Source: Dendrolimus kikuchii
Taxonomy: Eukaryota; Arthropoda; Insecta; Lepidoptera; Lasiocampidae
Direction: 5' to 3'
Assembly (NCBI GenBank): GCA_019925095.2
Contig: CM034392.1
Span: forward strand, 9,415,887-9,479,886
Length of the DNA stretch: 64,000 nt
Shown: piece after piece, positions 42,055 to 53,851 of the stretch
Layout: each line of letters starts with the position of its first letter
Position numbering within the stretch: position 1 is the stretch's first letter
Position numbers and translations under genes: made by a program
Notes under the pieces: generated by a model
Told to the model about the DNA's origin: nothing
Database searches by the model: none
What the model saw: the letters and a program-made list of their open reading frames with translations, nothing else

Positions 42055-42459
42055 ATACATACATAACTTCACGCCAGTTCCCTTGCGGGGTAGGCACGGA
42101 CAACAGAGCGCCATTTAGGTCCATTCTTACACACTTCACTTGCTTCTTTGACATTCATGACTCTTGTCATGCACACTCGCCTGTTCTTAAGGCTTCTGAC
42201 ATCACCCTCCGCTAGTACACGATCAATTTGATCATGGAAGGTGCGTCGTGGCCTTCCACGACTTCTGCATCCATCCACTTTTGCATTGTATATCTGTTTA
42301 GTCATTCTTTCATCATGTATTCTTTCCACATGCCCGAACCCCCGGAGCATTCCTTTCCTTACCTTCACCCCGACACTCTCTTTCAGACCAACTCTCTTTC
42401 TTACTTCGGTATTACGAACGCGGTCCGCGATCGTCACTCCGCAGATTATATAGTACAGT
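42055..42459 (-). mobile_element. LINE-D, longest copy
   Basis: Flanked by ATATAAAGTAC (42,044-42,054 and 42,460-42,470). (TGTA)n tail at the left, coding sequence for the last 120 or so residues, and a further short 5' stretch. Confidence 0.9.
42069..42437 (-). pseudogene. LINE-D ORF C-terminus
   Basis: 122 codons, open. MTIADRVRNTEVRKRVGLKE, then GMLRGFGHVERIHDERMTKQ, CRSRGRPRRTFHDQIDRVLA and WRSVVRAYPARELA at the stop. The G-H-V-E-R, M-T-K-x-I-Y and R-G-R-P-R motifs are those of the C-terminal tail of non-LTR retrotransposon proteins. No RT domain is present because of 5' truncation. Clade is not certain. Confidence 0.8.
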
Positions 42460-42867
42460 ATATAAAGTACAGTACTTTATATTCCGAGAATCTGTGAGTG
42501 AGATGAGATCCCTGTGAGTTTTCCCTTTATGAGTTCTTCAAACAGTGTTATTCATATACAAAATGCGACTATACTACAATAATAATAATAATGCCTATTT
42601 TTCCATATCCCAGACCCCTAGTACCACTAGCAGTTCACCGCAATAGCACGGTACCTTTTCTTCTCATTTCTTACAATAGTCCTACACTACCCGGGGCTTG
42701 TCCTTGGGTGCATTTTTATATGGTGTAGACAGCGATAATCGCCGGTCAGTGTGACGCCACATTTACATTAAATTTGTCAAGGGGCCTCTACGTATTGGCC
42801 TTACCATGGCCCCATGCAGGCCGTAAATTTTTATGGCCCGTGGTGTTCAAGGACATACAATGTATAA

Positions 42868-43092
42868 TAATAATAAATCGGCAGACAAACACACACATTT
42901 ACATCCCCAAGCTAAGTAAGATATGCTTGTGTTATAGGTAATATACAACGTACCATCCTGGTTCTGATCCCAGACACCCAGGCCATAGTAAATAACGGAA
43001 AGGTCGTTTACGAAATTTACCATACCAGGAATCGAAGCCTCTGTGCTGCATTGAAGTCGGCCCGCTTTAGCCCACTCAACCACAGAGGCCAT
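42868..43092 (-). mobile_element. tRNA-headed SINE, family T1, copy 2
   Basis: A box TGTGGTTGAGTGGGC (43,070-43,085 on minus) and B box GGCTTCGATTCC within 43,025-43,041. The body matches the copy at 7.6 kb, including CTTGTGTTATAGGTAATATA. Confidence 0.78.
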
Positions 43093-43166
43093 ATGTGTTA
43101 TAGTCTAAGGGATTAGAGTTAGAATACATATAAACATATAAGATGTCTTCTATTACAATCTTTTTT

Positions 43167-43305
43167 TAATGCTGCGATAGGTACTTTATGTCCATGGAAT
43201 CCCGCAGGAATTTTCCCGGGTGTGGTACAAATTAATTAAATTGCATAAATATAAGCTGATTTCGATACGATTTCACTAGAGAGATGGCTTACTTAAGTCT
43301 TTTTC
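43167..43305 (+). repeat. Young local duplication, copy 2
   Basis: Partner of 41,901-42,035. No other part of Helitron-B is attached, so the copy arose by local duplication rather than by a separate transposition. Confidence 0.85.
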
Positions 43306-45351
43306 TTTAAGTTTATATGTCTTCTTAATTGTAATAAAAATATTATATATATGTAAATAATGAAATATTATAATCAACAGAAAAATCTTCTGTGTGACAA
43401 TCCAACTCGTACACGGCTATTTATTTATCAATACCATCACAGTGTTTCAATTCTCAAAATAATCTTAATGTATTAAACCGGCTTCCTTGGCATGGGGCAT
43501 TTAAATAGCTTATTATAGAATTATTTATACAAACACTCAAAGAGAAGTATCTTATCTAGAACTCGTTTTTTAATCCTTTTTAAACTAGAAACAGTGCCGT
43601 GTTTTAATTAACATTCCTTTAATACACAAATCGCGTTATACCTCGGAACACATTTATGAATATTAACATAAATTTTAATATTATTATATTTAAGATATAC
43701 TTTTTTCTACCTCAAATCCTTTTTTAAGTAACTAAAATATTTTCCGTTTAATTGTATAAATTAGCGCAAGATATTTAAGTGTCTGGAATTTAATTTGTTT
43801 TTTATGGATATAATGAATGACCTCGTATACCGAAAGTGCTAACTTATTTTGAGTACTATTGTTAGTTGACATTGAGTTCATTTTGCCTTTTGCCGAAATA
43901 TACGACGTGTGTCTGTATGTCTAGAAATCTAGTTGAGCACCTTGACAACTCGCATATTGATAGATTCAGCTACTTTAAACGAAATTGAAAAGTTGACTGC
44001 CTTGACGACATTCTGGTGTGTTTCGGGTTACCAATTCAAAAATTTAATTCTGACATTTTATGGAGAACTGCACCGTTCATATGAATTCATATTCATGAAG
44101 TAAGAAATGTTATTACTTCTTCTAACCTCAACGAGTCTTGTAATTAATGGTCAATTTAAATGAAATAGTAATTTTATCTTAATTAGGTTTTTTTGCGGTA
44201 ATTTGTTCCAAGGTTTAATTCCATTTTTAAAGTTACGTCCAGTAAACACGAACCAAAAAAAGCCACAATAAACACTTCTTTAAATAATACCTAATATTAT
44301 AGTGGAATATGAATATTTTTATAATAAAAAACTGCATGTGCGCATATACCTATATATAATGACGATTTAATAGGAAGAACATATGTACAATAAATTAATA
44401 TTGTATTATTTATTCAACATAAAGTTAATTGATCAAACATTTGCATATACGGTTATAAAAGCGTATCCAAAGTTTGAAGTTGGGTATGTAATAATCTTAA
44501 AGGAAACTGTGAATGATAAAATGTCATAAATACATTACAAAGATACATTCATATATGGAATGATTGATGAATTCCATGGACCTGAAATACCGATATGTAG
44601 TTTGCGCCAAACTTTATTACCACTCTTATTTATCAACAATTGATGCATTACACAAATACAGGTATTGCGTGACGTTCTAATTTGGAGTACAGTAAAAAAA
44701 TTACAACAAGAGCAAGTAGGCGTTTTGGCGCATTACTCGCACCGCTGCGCCATTGAGTGACTCTATGAGGATAGCCTCATGCGAGCTCTAAGCACATAAG
44801 AAGGTATTTGATAGTCAAATCATCTGTAACACGTTTTATCGTTTTACAAAACGTCGCAGCGTTATGATGTCACTTGTAACGACTCAAATAACTTATTAAC
44901 TATTAGTAAAAGGCAAGTTACTCACGGTTCTTTTATATGAAAATTGTTTTAGAAGTTACTGTAAAATGTGTTAAACGTAATCAATTGCCCTTCGTATCAC
45001 GTATGGACGCCTTGTCAGGTTTAGCTCTGGACTAAGTCATATAGACAGACTAGTAATAAAAGGCGGATGGCAAAAGTGTACGACTGAACACTTAGAAACA
45101 AAAAGAGAGATAGGAAGGAAGACTAAAGAAGCTACGAGATGATATTTTCTCCAAATTGTGTGGGCAAGACAGGAGCAGAATTTCCAGGAATAGGAAATAT
45201 TTCCACAGAGGTAGCTGAGTAACAATTATTAAAACGTAAGTACATAAAAGTTTCTAGTTTTATTTATAATTTCATTTGATGGGGGAGACCAGGGACCTGA
45301 TGAGCATGTGTCCTTACCTGTCCTGTACCTTCCATCTAATTGCTTAATCTA
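43306..45351. other. Long AT-rich stretch without recognised features
   Basis: No coding signal or repeat that I can support. A diverged GTACACGG motif near 43,415 is the only hint of an old repeat. This may be the most repeat-poor part of the window. Confidence 0.4.
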
Positions 45352-46047
45352 TCTATATTAAAATAAATCTGTAAATGGTTCGAGTTTGTACGATCCGTCA
45401 AAAAATGAAAAAAAAATCAGGGGAGATAATTCGGACCAGCAGATTCCGAAAATGCCATTTTTACAATTTTTATCTTTCTGTCTGTTAGAGCATCACGTGA
45501 TAACTCATGAACGGATTTAAATGAAACTCGACACAGAGCTAACTCATATCCCGGGACATAACTTAGGATACTTTGTATCTCGATAAATGGCGGATCGATA
45601 AAAATATCGAAAAAGATGGCTCTGCGATCGGATCCTTTTCGAAAAATACTGAACCTGTATGAATGAAACTCGACATAGAGCTGGCTTATAATCCGAGTTA
45701 ACACTTAGGATACTTTTTATCCCGATATGTCGTTTCCATAAAATAGATTAGCTAAATAGATGGCGCTGCAATCGCGTGTGTCCGATTCACTAACAAATAC
45801 GTTGTCATAGGAAACAAGTTATTCATTGTATTACTTCAAATCAGGTTGGCTTCGACTCACTATGTTTTGCTGGGCAGCTGCTTAGACTATATGAACTTAG
45901 CTTCTTTGCTATTGTAGTGAATTAAACAAAGAGACAGTAAAGCTTTAAGTCTAATATATATAAAAAACCTAATTTAGTTTTTATATGAGTAACGTAGAGC
46001 CACTCACTAAGGTTTTTCATGCGACGTGGCCGCGGGGAAATCTCTAG
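45352..46047 (+). mobile_element. Helitron-C, complete non-autonomous copy
   Basis: Starts TCTATATTAAAATAAATCTG after A and ends GCCGCGGGGAAATCT then CTAG before T (46,044-46,048). Inside are two related segments with AACTCGACA-AGAGCT and AACACTTAGGATACTTT patterns. 696 bp, no transposase. The 95-codon minus ORF over its 5' half is incidental. Confidence 0.72.
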
Positions 46048-46805
46048 TATGACATAAGATTTTAGTGACACCGAGACCAATTGGATACATAAGCAAACAT
46101 TTGAACAATAGACATGAGCTCAAAAACACAATGCAAGACCATTGGACCTTATAAATAAAAATTATTCTTTGTACAGCGAGCTGGCAACATTATGTCCCGC
46201 TGTTTCACCGACGCTTGTTAAATGGCAATTTGCCTTTTTTACCTCGCGCCGGCGATTCTGCGAAGAACCAAACAGGTCCAACTGGATGGCGCGCGAAACT
46301 TTTTTCGGCACGGTTTGCAACTCGAAGAACGCATGCGCGACTTACGGCGTTACCAGTCGAAGTAAAGGCTGATTTACATTATTCCATCTACTGACTTGGG
46401 AAGCGGAACTTCAAAATATTCGTTCACTCGGGAATAATGAAGTCAGCACTGACTTAATAGCGCGGTGCTGACTTTAAGTTAATTTACACCATGCCAGCAA
46501 GAAGTCAGCACTGGCTTCCTTCGTATTTGAAGTGGGTAACTGGATCAGCTTTCTGTCTGTAAATCAACTTGAATTTCTCTTTGTAAAAGGCTATTTATAT
46601 AGAGGGAAAATTGCATTTTATGCCAGCATTCAGGGTTACGATGAATGCTCGTGCGTTCTGTGAAACTTCGACTGCGTAAACTTCTGATCTGAACTCTTGG
46701 TGAATCTATAGTATCTAGGCGATCGAGCATTACTCGGTTTTTTGTAGTGAAATTGGGTTTTTTTGGCGAAGACATCTATATGTGTAAAATTAATAAATAA
46801 TCTAG
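46048..46805. other. Unassigned; AGTCAGCACTG repeats at 46.4-46.5 kb
   Basis: AGTCAGCAC occurs at 46,441, inverted at 46,465 and again at 46,501, within a two-unit 111-bp tandem structure (TTTACATTATTCCA and TTTACACCATGCCA). 46,150-46,375 is GC-richer and single-copy here. Confidence 0.35.
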
Positions 46806-46809
46806 TAAA

Positions 46810-47172
46810 AAAGAAACCAATTTCAGGAGTAACTAAAATGCAAACAATTTTTTTAATAACATCTTGAAGTTGGTGCGAAGTAAAACATAAAAATTTCTAC
46901 ATACGTTGTTAAAATAACAAGATATTTGTTTGTATAGTTTAATTTGTTTATAATTTAGTTTATTTTTAATTAGGTGTTTGATGTTAATGAGTTTCTTTGT
47001 TATTATTATATTATAAATAAATCAATTAATTGAAAAATTATAATAAAATTCATAGTTCCACCACATAATATATTGGACTATATAGTAATTTTCATGTTTT
47101 ATTTACTTCAAGATGTTGCAGAAAGTATTTATTTTTTGCTTTTTAGTTACTCTTGAAGTCGTTTTCTTTTTT
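46810..47172. repeat. Inverted pair of ACTTCAAGA units
   Basis: 46,810-46,875 and 47,105-47,172 are inverted relatives of the unit at 9,737-9,805, separated by 230 bp of AT-rich sequence. They may be the two ends of one foldback. Confidence 0.45.
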
Positions 47173-47218
47173 GCTAGATCATAACTATTTTTTACTTTTA
47201 AGTTACAAATATATAACA

Positions 47219-47423
47219 CTAGCGACCCGTCGCGGTTTCACCCGCGCTCTGTCCCTCTCCCGTGGTATATAGCGTTATATTATATAGCCTATGATACTAA
47301 CCTGTTAATGCAGCTTTCGAACAGTAAAAGAATTTTTAAAATCGGTTTAGTACATCCAGAGATTACCCCCTACAACGTCACAAACTCACAAACTCTACCT
47401 CTTTATAATATTAATAGTATAGA
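47219..47423 (-). mobile_element. Short complete Helitron-like element
   Basis: On minus it starts TCTATACTATTAATATTATA after A (47,424) and ends GGGTGAAACCGCGACGGGTCG-like hairpin then CTAG before T (47,219-47,222). 205 bp with both ends intact; it shares its 5' half with 29,200-29,343. Confidence 0.7.
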
Positions 47424-48028
47424 TATATATATACATGTATATGTTACCCAATAACAATTAGATTTATAAGAAACTATCCTAAAGCTGTATTGAATCTAAC
47501 ACAAAAAGAATAATCAAAATCGATTCAGAAACAAAAAAGTTATGATAAATCGGTTAAAAAAACATTCTATTACTCTATTTCACAAACTAAAACATTCTGA
47601 ATTATTTGTAGAGCGTTTAATTACATAGTCAAGTTGTTAATTTAAAATGTCATTACTATACGAGTACAATGGCGATAATGTGTGTTTGAGCAGCCGTTCT
47701 TTTTTGTCATAAAATAAATGCAACGGGGATTAATTACCTGTTCTGTATAATTTATCACCTTTAATGACCGCTGTGTACTAACTAAACAGAGCAATAATAA
47801 TTGAAATAAATGTTTATGGAACGGTACGTAATTTTGCCTTATATGTAAAATACCGGTTAGTAGTTTTCCCGGCATGAGGTAAATTATTCGCAAATAAAAG
47901 TAGAAGAACGCATCTAACACGGCCTCTTCACTCGTGTTAACTTAAATTTTTGTTCGTTTGGTATTATTAAGACTCCATCTCTTTCGGCGTTGTTTTTCTC
48001 AACTTCAGTGCTGAAAAAATATGCCAAA
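47424..48028. other. No gene recognised
   Basis: AT-rich sequence; a 92-codon minus ORF (47,642-47,920) has no known motif. Confidence 0.35.
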
Positions 48029-48317
48029 TGAAAATAATACAATTTCATATGGCCGGGCGGTCTATCGTAAGAGGCGACAAAACAACCCACAGCTAGGTGA
48101 TAGGGTATTTGTCTGGATGGCTGTCACCCCTGGTCTAGAGTATGCCGACATAACAACCTTGAGTTGTGTTCTGCCATTAGTGGTCAGGTTCCAGTCTCCC
48201 TTTAGAAAGTGGCAGCATATTGGTAGCACCTACATGTGTTATAAATATCCATAGGCGATGGTAACCGCTTTCCATCAGGTGGGTCGCCTGCTTGTCTGCT
48301 GATCTCATGCAAAAAAA
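48029..48317 (+). mobile_element. SINE-A copy 10
   Basis: Near full-length; the first bases are altered and the tail is ATGCAAAAAAA at 48,307-48,317. Confidence 0.8.
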
Positions 48318-48396
48318 TGTATATGATAACTATTTAATAAACAAAGAACGAAACAAAAAATACATAACCTCCTTGGCAAAACAGATTTGTATACAT

Positions 48397-48555
48397 AATA
48401 TTTTTTTAAGTTTTCGCGACTTGTATACATAATAAAACTACGTTTTAACGGTTTTAAGCGCGGTAATTTTATTTGATTTTGGTTTTTCCGACGTTTCGGC
48501 CACTTTTCAGTGGCCGTGATCACGAAAGACAAAGATGTCAAGTGTCAACAAGAAT
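48397..48555 (-). mobile_element. Retroposon J, single copy
   Basis: On minus: GTTGACACTTGACATCTTTG, then CGTGATCACGGCCACTGAAA, GTGGCCGAAACGTCGG and the AACGTAGTTTTATT tail region. It is the reference for the double structure at 28.1 kb and keeps a CGTGATCACG palindrome deleted there. Confidence 0.6.
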
Positions 48556-48689
48556 TGTTAAAGTTTTATTTAGCCTGTATGTAGCCTGTATGATTTGTAT
48601 ATATCTACTACGAATGTTTAGGTTCGATTTTTTCCTGCAAAGTCACATCGAAATTTTTGGGTAAATGCTAGACATTATTTAACTTTATT

Positions 48690-49013
48690 TGTGATTAGTA
48701 GTGGCACCCAAAACTTTATTCGCGTTGCCATGACGTAGTATTTTTGGATATGTTCATCTATCTCACAGAAACCACGACATTTATAGGGGTAAAAGTATCC
48801 GAACTGATGACCCCATATAGACTAGCTTGGTGCCGAGTTTCATTTAAATACGTTCAGTAGCTTTAACGTGATACTCTAAGGGTCAGATAAAATTGCTAAA
48901 AGTTACGTATTCGAAATTTGCTGGTCCTAAATAGCAGCCCTGATTATTTCTCCTTTTTATAATTTGTTGTACAAACTACACCCCAGCAGATTTAATATAT
49001 TATAGATAGATAG
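48690..49013 (-). mobile_element. Helitron-C, 5' half
   Basis: On minus, its 5' end at about 49,013 reads TCTATAATATATTAAATCTG and the body has AATCAGGGCTGC, GGACCAGCAAATTTCGAATA and the GAAACTCGGCACC segment. It is followed at once by a truncated SINE-A. Confidence 0.6.
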
Positions 49014-49021
49014 ATTTTGAT

Positions 49022-49250
49022 AGGTTGTAGGGCATTTGCCCGACTGGATGGCTACCACCCCTGGTCTAAAGTATGTCGCCATAACAATCTTGAGTTGTGT
49101 TCCGGCATTAGTGACCAGGTTCCAGTCTCCCATAAGAGAGCAGCAGCGCATTTGTAGCACCTTTGGTGTTGCAAATGTCCATAGGCGATGGTAACTGCTT
49201 TCCATCAAGTGGGCCGTCTGCCTTTCTGCTGAACTCCTGCAATAAAAAAA
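49022..49250 (+). mobile_element. SINE-A copy 11, 5'-truncated
   Basis: Begins at GGTTGTAGGGCATTTGCCCG and runs to the A-tail at 49,244-49,250. Little divergence, so a younger copy. Confidence 0.82.
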
Positions 49251-49515
49251 CTATGTAAATAAATTTTAACAGACATACTTGTTGTACAGGCTAGTAATAT
49301 AGTAAGTACTAAGACTTATAAAAGTTTCTGTTGTATTTAATGTTTTTTGTGTAGTAACTAGGCAAAACCACGAAATATTGTTTATCTAATATATATATAT
49401 ATATTTTTTTTCTTATAATATATAAGTCCTAAATCGCTGTCGATTTGGAAAGTACACAAAACGATGGCCACATTCTCACGCTGGATAGCAGCGACGATGC
49501 GTTGCCCCAAGTACA

Positions 49516-49588
49516 GTCCAGCCGTTTGGCTGTGAGCTATCAGTAGATAGAATTATCTACTGATCATCTCACGGCGAAAAGGCTGGAC
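49516..49588. repeat. 73-bp hairpin element
   Basis: GTCCAGCC at one end and GGCTGGAC at the other bracket arms of about 35 bp that pair with few mismatches (inner part TCAGTAGATA / TATCTACTGA). Adjacent 49,455-49,510 resembles 51,390-51,445, so it may be part of a larger repeat. Confidence 0.65.
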
Positions 49589-49793
49589 TGAATTCAGAAT
49601 TCAATTCAGTCAATTTCTACGTGAAACTTAGATGCCTATTCTGAGTTCACATTTTTGCCGATCTTGTTGCTTTGCATCAATGCGCTATGATGAAACAAGA
49701 AAATATTATTCTGGTCCTGCTAGACAGTGTGAAATCGCGAAAATACTGAAAATAAACTGTAACGGTAATTTTTGTCACCGTACTTGATCTTTC

Positions 49794-50162
49794 GTTCGTA
49801 ATACCGAAGTAAGAAAGAGAGTTGGTCTGAAAGAGAGTGTCGGGGTGAAGGTAAGGAAAGGAATGCTCCGGTGGTTCGGGCATGTGGAAGGAATGCATGA
49901 TGAAAGAATGACTAAGCAGATATACAATGCAAAAGTGGATGGATGCAGAAGTCGTGGAAGGCCACGACACACCTTCCATGATCAAATTGATCGTGTACTA
50001 GCAGAAGGTGATGTCAGGAGCCTTAAGAACAGACGAGCGTGCATGACAAGAGTTATGAATGTCAAAGAAGCAAGTGAGGTGTGTAAGAATAAGCCTAAAT
50101 GGCGCTCTATTGTTCGTGCCTACCCCGCAAGGGAGCTGGCGTGAAGTTATGTATGTATGTAT
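49794..50162 (+). mobile_element. LINE-D, 5'-truncated insertion
   Basis: Flanked by the 14-bp duplication GTACTTGATCTTTC (49,780-49,793 and 50,163-50,176). (TGTA)n tail at the right. Confidence 0.92.
49845..50144 (+). pseudogene. LINE-D ORF C-terminus
   Basis: 99 codons, open to the native stop (RELA). It has GMLRWFGHVEGMHDERMTKQ, KVDGCRSRGRPRHTFHDQID and NRRACMTRVMNVKEASEVCK. In-frame coding continues upstream to the element's break (TEVRKRVGLKESVGVK). Close to the 42-kb copy. Confidence 0.8.
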
Positions 50163-50179
50163 GTACTTGATCTTTCTAA

Positions 50180-50784
50180 TTTATTCCTAAAAAAGTTCCC
50201 CTTATCTCAGTTTTTGAATACTTTTTATGAAGTAAGAAAATTTTAATAAAAAATATTTATTGGAGCTCCGTAGCTAATTAATTAGCTATACCTACGGGAA
50301 AAGCACTATTAAGTATTTCCTTCTTCTAAACACTTGTGCGTAGATATAAAAACCCAATTTTATTTGAAAAAGAAACTGAATATCAAAATATTATGCTTCA
50401 ACTTCTAGAAAAACTTCGATTTTACCCGATCATTCGAAATCACATATAAATATGACTTATTTCGTCCATACTACATTATCATATGCGATCATGCAACTCA
50501 ACAAAGACTACCCAACCAGTAAGTACTATGCTAAGCAGAACCCTATTTAGGACAACTTATGTTTTAATTATTATCTTTATTTCTTTTGTTTTTTTACTTT
50601 GTGTCTGTATCAAACAAATACATTTTATACTATTTTTTGGCTTAAAATTCTCATCAATTCGAAGAAATAATACAGATGTGTGGTTTCTCACCACGTAAGG
50701 ACCTCACAAGCAAATAAACAACACAGAATACAATTAGTAGTTGATTGAGATTATATTCGTTTTATTTCTTATTTACACTATACA
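50180..50784. other. No gene recognised
   Basis: AT-rich, with only short ORFs and no repeat match. Confidence 0.35.
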
Positions 50785-51095
50785 ATATTCTTACGAGTCG
50801 CAAGACTCGAATTAAAATGCCGATAGAGTTTATTAGAACTATTCAAACACGTATAAACACAGGTACAAATATAAACGAAAACAACAAGTCCAAACGTAAT
50901 GCAGAAGTTCGTAATTCCATAAAATGCGCAAAGTCTTTCCATCCGTTTCCCAATTGTAGTACATACGTCTTGCTTCGCTCGTGGTTATCGCTCGACTCCT
51001 CGTCCCTCGATCGGGCCATTGCTTTATACTGCACAGATGCAATATGTCCGTCCGGTCGTGTGGACTGAATTTCCTAGAATCAGTTTGTACTTTAA
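50785..51095 (+). repeat. Inverted dispersed repeat K, copy 1
   Basis: About 310 bp that recur inverted at 53,088-53,415 (shared CGAATTAAAATGCCG, AACACAGGTACAAATATAA, TGTGCAGTATAAAGCAATG). Neither TIRs nor an A-tail are evident. It could be a solo LTR or a retroposon end. Confidence 0.6.
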
Positions 51096-51482
51096 AACCG
51101 ACACACCTGGCTAATGAGTCGACCTCAACGGCTATAAACGTGTACAATAAAACAATGGACTGTCCTCTAGAATAATTAGTAAACGCATGCCTATAAATAA
51201 GTAAACAAAAGAAGTCCAAATGCCGAAAGGTAATAAAATGTGTTTTTACAGGTATGCAGGTGTCAATTTGTTTTTGTCGGCCACTAGGTTGTAACAATAT
51301 GAAAAAAAAACTTAATGATTAAACTACTATATACAATTATATATATTTACAAATAAAAATGTATTCCAGGTCACTGTGGGGAGCGTTCCCAAAATGCTAG
51401 CCGCATTTCCACGCTCTATGGCAACGCGTAGTCCAAAATATAGACCGTTTTATTTTAGTAATATAAATTTTCTTTAGTCTCC

Positions 51483-51792
51483 TTTTTTTTATTGCAGGAG
51501 ATCAGCAGACAGGCAGACGGCCCACTTGATGGAAAGCGGTTATCATCGCCTATGGACATTTGCAACACCAAAGTTGCTACAAATGCGCTGCTGCTCTCTT
51601 AAGGGAGACTAGAACCTGGTCACTAATGCCGGAACACAACTCAAGGTTGTTATGACGACATACTTTAGACCAGGGGTGGTAGCCATCCAGTCGGGCAAAT
51701 GCCCTACCACCTTGCTGTGGGTTGTTAAGTCGCCTCTTACGACAGGCCGCCCGGCCGCAGGAAATTGTATTATTTTTCCGTTCCTGCACGGA
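51483..51792 (-). mobile_element. SINE-A copy 12, full length
   Basis: T-run at 51,483-51,490 and GCACGGAT at the right end. One of the least diverged copies. Confidence 0.87.
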
Positions 51793-51799
51793 TCCTCCT

Positions 51800-52735
51800 T
51801 GGACACCTGGTTGCCTGGAAGAGATCGCTATAAAGAGATAAGGCCGTCCATTGTTCAAATGCAAATGTGTCAATATTAATTGTCGAATTTTAAGTTTATG
51901 GTGAATAAGTGAGTTTTCATTCATCCATTCATTCACTAAAACCTGAAGGTGATAGATTCAAAGTAAAACGTGGCAACATTTCACCGTTTGGCTAATTGAC
52001 GGCCGCCCGGGGCCTACTAATGGACAGATTAAAATAGTTTAATGGCCCATAAATGCTGGTTGAACCAACATGGCCCATCGTCCGCTGTCCATATCGAATT
52101 CCAATATCGCAGGCATTATCTTAATTACGATTTATTGATGTTTATTTATTTTATATTCAAGGCGACTACTGTGACAGAGCTTCGTAAATATTTAATCAAT
52201 AAAGTTTACGCAATATTTATTCATTTATTTTTATGTGCATTATATTATCACCCGATTAGTTAAATAGTTATACATTTAGATTAATAAATGTCTTCTGGAC
52301 GTTTAGGTACCACGACTACTTGTACGAAGGTTTGCATTGAAAATCAGCGTTGTGTCGGATATCATTCCGAACCAGCTATATAAGTGCATATATTGTCTGC
52401 TTCTCAATTTCCAAAACTATAAACTAAACATATATATTTATTATATAATGCATAAAATATACGTTATAGGTATTTTTTACATCATTTAGCAATGCAACTG
52501 CGTCGCTATTTCTTCAAATAAAGCCTTTTGCTTTCTTTTTTTTCTTTCTTTCTTTCGAATAAGCGTAAGGGCAGCAAAGTCTTCAAATTGTACATACTAT
52601 GATCGATTAACTTTCCTTAATTTTTTTGGCCTTTTCTTAATTATTTACGGTCAAGAAGTTGCTACAGCAACAATGTGAATGTTCATGACTTTTCCGAGCA
52701 GAATTTAAAGTTTGTGCCTATTTATTATTTTTATT
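51800..52735. other. No gene recognised
   Basis: AT-rich, no feature that I can support apart from a CTTTCTTTCTTTC run near 52,540. Confidence 0.35.
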
Positions 52736-52740
52736 TTATT

Positions 52741-53049
52741 TATTTTATTGCAGGAGTTCAGCAGACAGGCACACGGGCCACTTGATGGAAAGCGGTTACC
52801 ATCGCCTATGGACATTTGCAACATTAAAGTTGCTACAAACGCGCTCCTGCTCTCTTAAGGTTCACTGGAATCTGGTCACTAATGCCGGAACACAACTCAA
52901 GGTTGTTATGGCGACATACTTTAGACCAGGGGTGGTAGCCATCCAGTCGAGCACGTGCCCTACCACCTGGCTGTGGGTTGTTTTGATGCCTCTTACGACA
53001 GGCCGCCCGACCGCAGGAAATTGTATTCTTTCTCCGTTCCTGCACGGAT
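52741..53049 (-). mobile_element. SINE-A copy 13, full length
   Basis: Tail side at 52,741 (TTTTATTGCAGG) and GCACGGAT at the right end. Close to copy 12. Confidence 0.87.
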
Positions 53050-53087
53050 AAAACTGCCTGCCTCCTAAAACTTATCTACCTTGATTT

Positions 53088-53415
53088 AAAAGTACAAACT
53101 GATTCTAAGAAATTCGGTCACGCGGCCGGGCAGACATATTGCATCTGTGCAGTATAAAGCAATGCCCCAATGGCAAAATGAGTCAGTCGAGCGATAACCA
53201 CAAGCGAAGCAAGACTTGTGTACATTCGGTAATCTATTTAGTGACGGACTTAGCGCGTGTATTTGAATTACGATCTTCTGCATTACGTTTGGATTTATTG
53301 CGTTCGGTTATATTTGTACCTGTGTTATACGTGTTTGTATAGTTCTAATAATCTCTATAATAATTCCAACGGCATTTTAATTCGAGTCCCACTAAACTCG
53401 TAACAATATCTTCTA
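53088..53415 (-). repeat. Inverted dispersed repeat K, copy 2
   Basis: Reverse-oriented partner of 50,785-51,095. The two copies bracket two SINE-A elements and about 2 kb. Confidence 0.6.
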
Positions 53416-53575
53416 ACTCTAAACCCTATAAGATATCGATATGAAATACGTAAATTTAAGATATGATTCCTGATTTAATGCCTGTAATTTTCACTGAAAT
53501 CTATTGAGCTGTTCCCAAGCAAAACTTTCAGGCAGATAAAATGTTAATGACGTTAATTTTTTATTACGAAGCTGG

Positions 53576-53690
53576 CAAATAAATAAATGACGGCCCACCT
53601 AGTGGAAAGTGGTTACCGTCGGCTGTAGACGTTTGGAACACATGGCGAAGTCAACGCGTTGCGAACCTTTAGGATTGGACAGAAGAAAGG
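53576..53690 (-). mobile_element. LINE-F 3' tail fragment
   Basis: On minus: GCAACGCGTTGACTTCGCCA, then GTAACCACTTTCCACTAGGT and GGGCCGTCATTTATTTATTT. It matches the LINE-F 3' UTR and tail. Confidence 0.55.
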
Positions 53691-53851
53691 GGATAAAGGG
53701 GATAGGGGAAATCAGACAAGAAGAATGGGAAAGAGGTGAAGTGGGCCATCGTAACTCTCACTCATCGTACTAAGCTGCGCATCAAACGCTAGGCAGTAGC
53801 TTTATTTACTTACATAAAAACTTAAGTCGGTTTTTTACATATATCTAATAA

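Noticed and set aside
46442..46472. Operator-like palindrome GTCAGCAC...GTGCTGAC
   Set aside because: It is part of a small tandem structure with several AGTCAGCAC copies; no regulatory context.
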